DNA from: F-183 sp964627455
GTDB lineage: Bacteria; Acidobacteriota; Terriglobia; Bryobacterales; Bryobacteraceae
Assembly: GCA_964627455.1 (NCBI GenBank)
Contig: CAZVKC010000035.1
Coordinates: 20,200 to 84,199, forward strand
Direction: 5' to 3'
DNA length: 64,000 bases
The stretch's first letter is position 1, and each line of letters opens with the position of its first letter. The notes under the pieces were generated by a model, which saw only the letters and a program-made list of their open reading frames with translations, was not told where the DNA came from and ran no database searches. A program made the translations under genes and the position numbers. This document shows, in pieces, positions 61,226-64,000 of this stretch.

Positions 61226-62029
61226 TCAGGCGGATTGGCGGCTGTTTTTGCGGCGGTCAGAGCGGGTCGCGGCGCGTTTGGCAGAGTAGGAGGCTTTACG
61301 AGGGGCCGGATAGGGGTCCAGAAGGCTCAGGACGGTCTTGCGAGAGCGGATTTTGGGGAGTTCGTTTGGTTCCGGCTTGTTTTGAGGCGGTTGCGGCGGC
61401 TCCTGGGGCTTGACGGCTTCGGCGGCGGGAGGGACGCGGCGTTTGGATTCGAGGAGATAGAAGGTCCGGATGGCGCGGTCGTATTCATGGGCAGCAGCCT
61501 GGATGTAGCGGCGGCAGAGGTCGTAGGCGCCGTCTCCGGCGGATTCGCGGAACGCGACGGCGGAGCGGGTGAAGGCGCCGGCGTCGTGGGGGAGGATGAC
61601 GGAGGCGGGTACGGCGTGGTAGCTGGCCTCGAGGTTGAGGATGATGGCTTCGAGGGCATAGAGGCGGTCGAGGCGCCACATGGCGATGGCGGCGCGGCGG
61701 ACGGTGTCTGCCTCAGGCTGATCGATGGGCTGGAAACGGTCGTGATACGAATCCAGGTGCTCGTTGTAGGCGTCCTCGTCTTCACAGTCGATGACGGGGT
61801 TGGCGCCGGCGAAGCCGTGTTTGACGGCATTGCGGGAGGAGCGGGCTTTGCCTTCGGGGGTACGCGGTCCACCTGCGGCTGCTTTCCTCCTGGCGGCTGC
61901 TTCTTTTTCACGGGCCTTTTCTTCGGCAACGGCGGCTTCGAATTCGCAGGTGGCGGGGAAATTAACGAGGGCGCGTTCGCGTTCTTCGGGGCTCATGAAC
62001 TGGGTGGGGTCGACGTAGAGGCTCGGCAT
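61226..62029 (-). CDS. SRNAVKHG-family hypothetical protein
   Basis: 267 aa. A charged coiled segment (AAVAEEKAREKEAAARRKAA) leads to GGPRTPEGKARSSRNAVKHG, a motif found in a large set of hypothetical proteins in Acidobacteria and Planctomycetes. A helical middle (AIAMWRLDRLYALEAIILN) and a basic, Pro/Arg-rich tail follow. The motif region suggests nucleic-acid binding, but no function is known to me. The gene is isolated, flanked by strong hairpins at 60890-60921 and 62133-62194. The opposite strand is open throughout (60977-62155) but only as Gly/Val-rich shadow. Confidence 0.72.
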   Translation of the reverse strand: MPSLYVDPTQFMSPEERERALVNFPATCEFEAAVAEEKAREKEAAARRKAAAGGPRTPEGKARSSRNAVKHGFAGANPVIDCEDEDAYNEHLDSYHDRFQPIDQPEADTVRRAAIAMWRLDRLYALEAIILNLEASYHAVPASVILPHDAGAFTRSAVAFRESAGDGAYDLCRRYIQAAAHEYDRAIRTFYLLESKRRVPPAAEAVKPQEPPQPPQNKPEPNELPKIRSRKTVLSLLDPYPAPRKASYSAKRAATRSDRRKNSRQSA

Positions 62030-62430
62030 GGCGTTGGATGTTTCCTTCCTGTTGGTTCAGCTGATCGACGGCCACGCGGCGGTGGGTCGGGTTTGCAGCG
62101 TTTGTACCGGCAACAGCGTGCCGGACGAAATGGAAAAGGCGCTCAATCGGCGTGAAAGCGGAGGTCCGCTTTCTGGCTTTTTGAGCGCCTTTTCTCTTCT
62201 GGTTTCAGCCTAGCACGCCCAGGAACCTAGGCTTTGCACTATAAAGCGCCGTAACCCTATGATTTGATGGAAGAAAAGATTTCTGACCGATTTGTCAACG
62301 CGGGGTCCGAAGACGACAGAAAAGACGCCATCCAGCCTAACGCTTTGATTACAAACGAGTAAGCCGAGCCGAACGTTGGATTCGGCTTGCCCGCGTTGCG
62401 TGCCGGCCGGCAACCGTGGCATCGTAAGGT
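62030..62430. other. ~400-bp non-coding region with hairpins
   Basis: No supported gene. It contains the nested hairpin at 62133-62194 and a smaller one AAGCCGA/TCGGCTT (62361-62367 with 62382-62388). It must also carry the promoters for the divergent genes at 62029 and 62431. Confidence 0.5.
62133..62194. repeat. nested inverted repeat (14-bp outer, 8-bp inner stem)
   Basis: The outer arms GAAAAGGCGCTCAA (62133-62146) and its perfect complement (62181-62194) enclose an inner stem GAAAGCGG/CCGCTTTC (62154-62161 with 62166-62173). The right outer arm ends TTTTC and is followed by TCTTC, so it could terminate a plus-strand transcript, yet no plus-strand gene precedes it. It lies 103 bp upstream of the SRNAVKHG gene start. 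Confidence 0.7.
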
Positions 62431-63402
62431 GTGCAAACGCCCCTTACGTGGATCATCGTAGGGATAGAGATCCTGTCGCTCGCTGTCGTAACCGGCCAGG
62501 AAAGGCCTGTTGCCGCCTACTCGGAATCGAATTGGATCTACCTCACTCGCAAGGATGGATCGGTACTGCGGCGGGTCCACCTGGGCGTACCTCTGAGTTC
62601 CTTCGCGGTTTCTCCCGACGCCACGCTGATCGCAGGGATTGAGATGAGCCGGCACGGCTATGGTGGTCAGATCCACCTCTTCGACACTCGATTGAACAGG
62701 TTGAGGAGTCTCGGCGGCAGACCATTCTGGGGTCCGGTTGCCGAGAGCGACGATGAGTTGTATGCGGATCCGGAGTTCGCGCCGGACGGACAATCCATGG
62801 CGTTTGCGATCCGGCATGTCCCCCGTTCGGGATCTGTCGACCTATTCGAAGCTGCCGGGCCAATTGCAGTCTTGGAATTCGCGTCATCCCGGGCGACTGT
62901 CCTGGCCCCAACGCTGAAGGTCAGTAACGGATGGCCGGCATTTGCGAACGGACCCCGGTGGTCGCCTGGGGGCGAAAAGTTGCTGATCAGCTTCGAAACG
63001 GGGTTTGGAGTTGCAGATCCTGCAGGAAAGTCAATCTGGATACCAGAGGAGGCTCCGAACACTCCATGGTCAACGGCACTGGGATGGCTAGGGCCGGATT
63101 GTTTTCTCTCTGGGATTGGGGAGAACGGCCACGTACAGCGCACAGAGGTGTGGCGCGTTGGCGCGAAGGCGCCCTATGCCCAAGGTCAGTCGAAGCCGAG
63201 CACTGCGCCTTGGGCGGGTCGTGGAGTCGAGAGCATCAGCGCGACAGAAGAGTTCCTGTTGGTGTCGCGCGCTAACGAATGCAGGCTGTACGATCGACGC
63301 ACAATGCAAGTCCTCGCCAAACTTCCCAGAAGCGCCAAACTAGTCGGGCGGCCCGCGAGCGTCTCCGGTTCAACCACGGGGTGTTTGGGGATGATCCGTT
63401 GA
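62431..63402 (+). CDS. hypothetical beta-propeller-like (TolB/WD40-type) protein
   Basis: 323 aa from a GTG start preceded by CGTAAG. After an N-terminal hydrophobic stretch (TWIIVGIEILSLAVVTGQ), blade-like segments recur: LSSFAVSPDATLIAGIE, DPEFAPDGQSMAFAI, GPRWSPGGEKLLISFE, the S/A-P-D/G-G-x pattern of TolB-type propellers. No catalytic motif is seen. Its ending (SVSGSTTGCLGMIR) is less propeller-like and could mark decay. Confidence 0.6.
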   Translation: MQTPLTWIIVGIEILSLAVVTGQERPVAAYSESNWIYLTRKDGSVLRRVHLGVPLSSFAVSPDATLIAGIEMSRHGYGGQIHLFDTRLNRLRSLGGRPFWGPVAESDDELYADPEFAPDGQSMAFAIRHVPRSGSVDLFEAAGPIAVLEFASSRATVLAPTLKVSNGWPAFANGPRWSPGGEKLLISFETGFGVADPAGKSIWIPEEAPNTPWSTALGWLGPDCFLSGIGENGHVQRTEVWRVGAKAPYAQGQSKPSTAPWAGRGVESISATEEFLLVSRANECRLYDRRTMQVLAKLPRSAKLVGRPASVSGSTTGCLGMIR

Positions 63403-63771
63403 GGTCATCGGCAAGTTCGAGCATTCGAGTGCGGATGCGTTGATCGCTCCTATCGTCGAGGGCGGCGAGACGCCGGTCGCGCGATGCCGAGAGTGACTAC
63501 GTCCAACTGCGGCCCATCATCATCGGCGGTATGGTAAATTTTGCCAGGCAGCGCCGCGACAGATCCCCTGGGTCTTGACCTTGGCGCCGCTTCGCTGAAA
63601 TGCGACCGTCTGAAGGCACGGTTTCCCGGGATCACATTCGATCGTGACGATCAGAATGAAACGGCCCGCAAACTGACTGAGGGCTTGCCTGAGGCCTTGG
63701 GCCGGATCGTCCGGTTTTCCGCTGTCCCCTTTTTCATCTCGTTTTGTATAGACTGTAGTTCACTGTACTCA
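63403..63771. other. ~370-bp region without a supported gene
   Basis: The frame of the downstream receptor is open from 63538, and 63560-63710 reads like a helical protein (GLDLGAASLKCDRLKARFPG), but no start with a ribosome-binding site or family match is seen. It may be a gene remnant. AT-rich sequence just before 63772 probably holds the receptor promoter. Confidence 0.4.
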
Positions 63772-64000
63772 ATGAGATTATCTATGTCGAAGTTGCTATC
63801 TACATTCCTGGCTCTCGCCATCGCCAGTCAGATGCTCTCCGCCCAAGTCGCCACCGCAGAACTCAGCGGCACCGTGCTTGACACGGCGGGAGCCGCCCTC
63901 CCCGGCGCGAAAGTCACCGTTACGAATACCGCCACGAACCAGTCGAAAGAAACCCTCACTGGCGCCACCGGCAATTACATCGTCTCGCTGTTGCAGCCGG
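63772..64000 (+). CDS. TonB-dependent receptor with N-terminal regulatory domain, 3'-truncated by window
   Basis: The first 76 codons are visible. A signal peptide (LLSTFLALAIASQMLSAQ) precedes a carboxypeptidase-regulatory-like domain: TAELSGTVLDTAGAALPGAK, then VTVTNTATNQ and TGATGNYIVSLLQP. This is the standard beginning of the large Oar-like TonB-dependent receptors abundant in Acidobacteria. Either ATG (63772 or 63784) could be the start; neither has a clear Shine-Dalgarno. The plug and barrel lie outside the window. Confidence 0.8.
   Translation, partial: MRLSMSKLLSTFLALAIASQMLSAQVATAELSGTVLDTAGAALPGAKVTVTNTATNQSKETLTGATGNYIVSLLQP

Noticed and set aside
60977..62155. 392-aa Gly/Val-rich plus-strand frame opposite the SRNAVKHG gene
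   Set aside because: The minus strand has the recognisable SRNAVKHG motif and amphipathic helices; the plus frame shows shadow composition only.

Overview
The window looks like chromosomal DNA of a Gram-negative, high-GC acidobacterium close to Bryobacter/Solibacter. The evidence is lipid A and LPS genes, a secreted protein with the TIGR03437 C-terminal domain (expanded in Solibacter), a gene with the SRNAVKHG motif seen in many acidobacterial hypothetical proteins, and TonB-dependent receptors that begin with a carboxypeptidase-regulatory-like domain. Genes are packed on both strands, often with 4-16 bp start/stop overlaps. There is one tRNA (Leu, UAA). I see no rRNA, CRISPR array, prophage or recognisable transposase.

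Layout. 1-7 kb: 3' part of pgsA, a secreted protein, a fused WaaA-LpxK lipid A enzyme, a DUF2490 outer-membrane protein, and a carbonic anhydrase/SulP operon. 7-14.7 kb: SPFH protein plus ribbon-helix-helix protein with an upstream palindrome, a RecA/ImuA-like ATPase, phenylalanine hydroxylase, a TIGR03437 protein, GAPDH, a tyrosine-phosphatase cassette and a bacilliredoxin. 14.7-24 kb: NtrC-type regulator coupled to an FtsX-type permease, M20 peptidase, copper monooxygenase-like protein, alditol-oxidase-like flavoprotein, and a nitrilase with an N-terminal carbohydrate-binding-like domain. 24-29 kb: a three-gene minus-strand operon encoding an OmcA/MtrC decaheme cytochrome, a DmsE/MtrA decaheme cytochrome and an outer-membrane barrel, which is the layout of an extracellular electron conduit. 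29-36 kb: threonine dehydratase-like enzyme, pectate lyase-like protein, Nramp-like transporter, methyltransferase, a 46-aa zinc ribbon and a ZnuD-like TonB receptor. 36-38.4 kb: dTDP-sugar genes. 38.5-44.5 kb: tRNA-Leu and a complete RND efflux operon. 44.5-52 kb: divergent lpxA/lpxD, cold-shock protein, Bax-inhibitor-1 protein, CpaF ATPase, RsgA, a LytS-type kinase and RibA. 52-57.5 kb: a beta-propeller gene with an apparent frameshift and a second RND pump. 57.5-61 kb: nrfHA nitrite reductase divergent from an AlgE-like porin across a CRP/FNR-type palindrome. 61-64 kb: the SRNAVKHG gene between strong hairpins, a propeller-like protein, and the start of a TonB-dependent receptor.

Two themes connect genes. 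Envelope biogenesis and export includes waaA-lpxK, lpxA, lpxD, the rml genes and two RND systems. Periplasmic and outer-surface redox includes the Mtr-like conduit (20 hemes in two proteins) and NrfHA (9 hemes), suggesting an organism able to respire with external acceptors and nitrite when oxygen is limited. The Mtr-like operon and the WaaA-LpxK fusion are the most noteworthy items. All functions are inferred from sequence alone.
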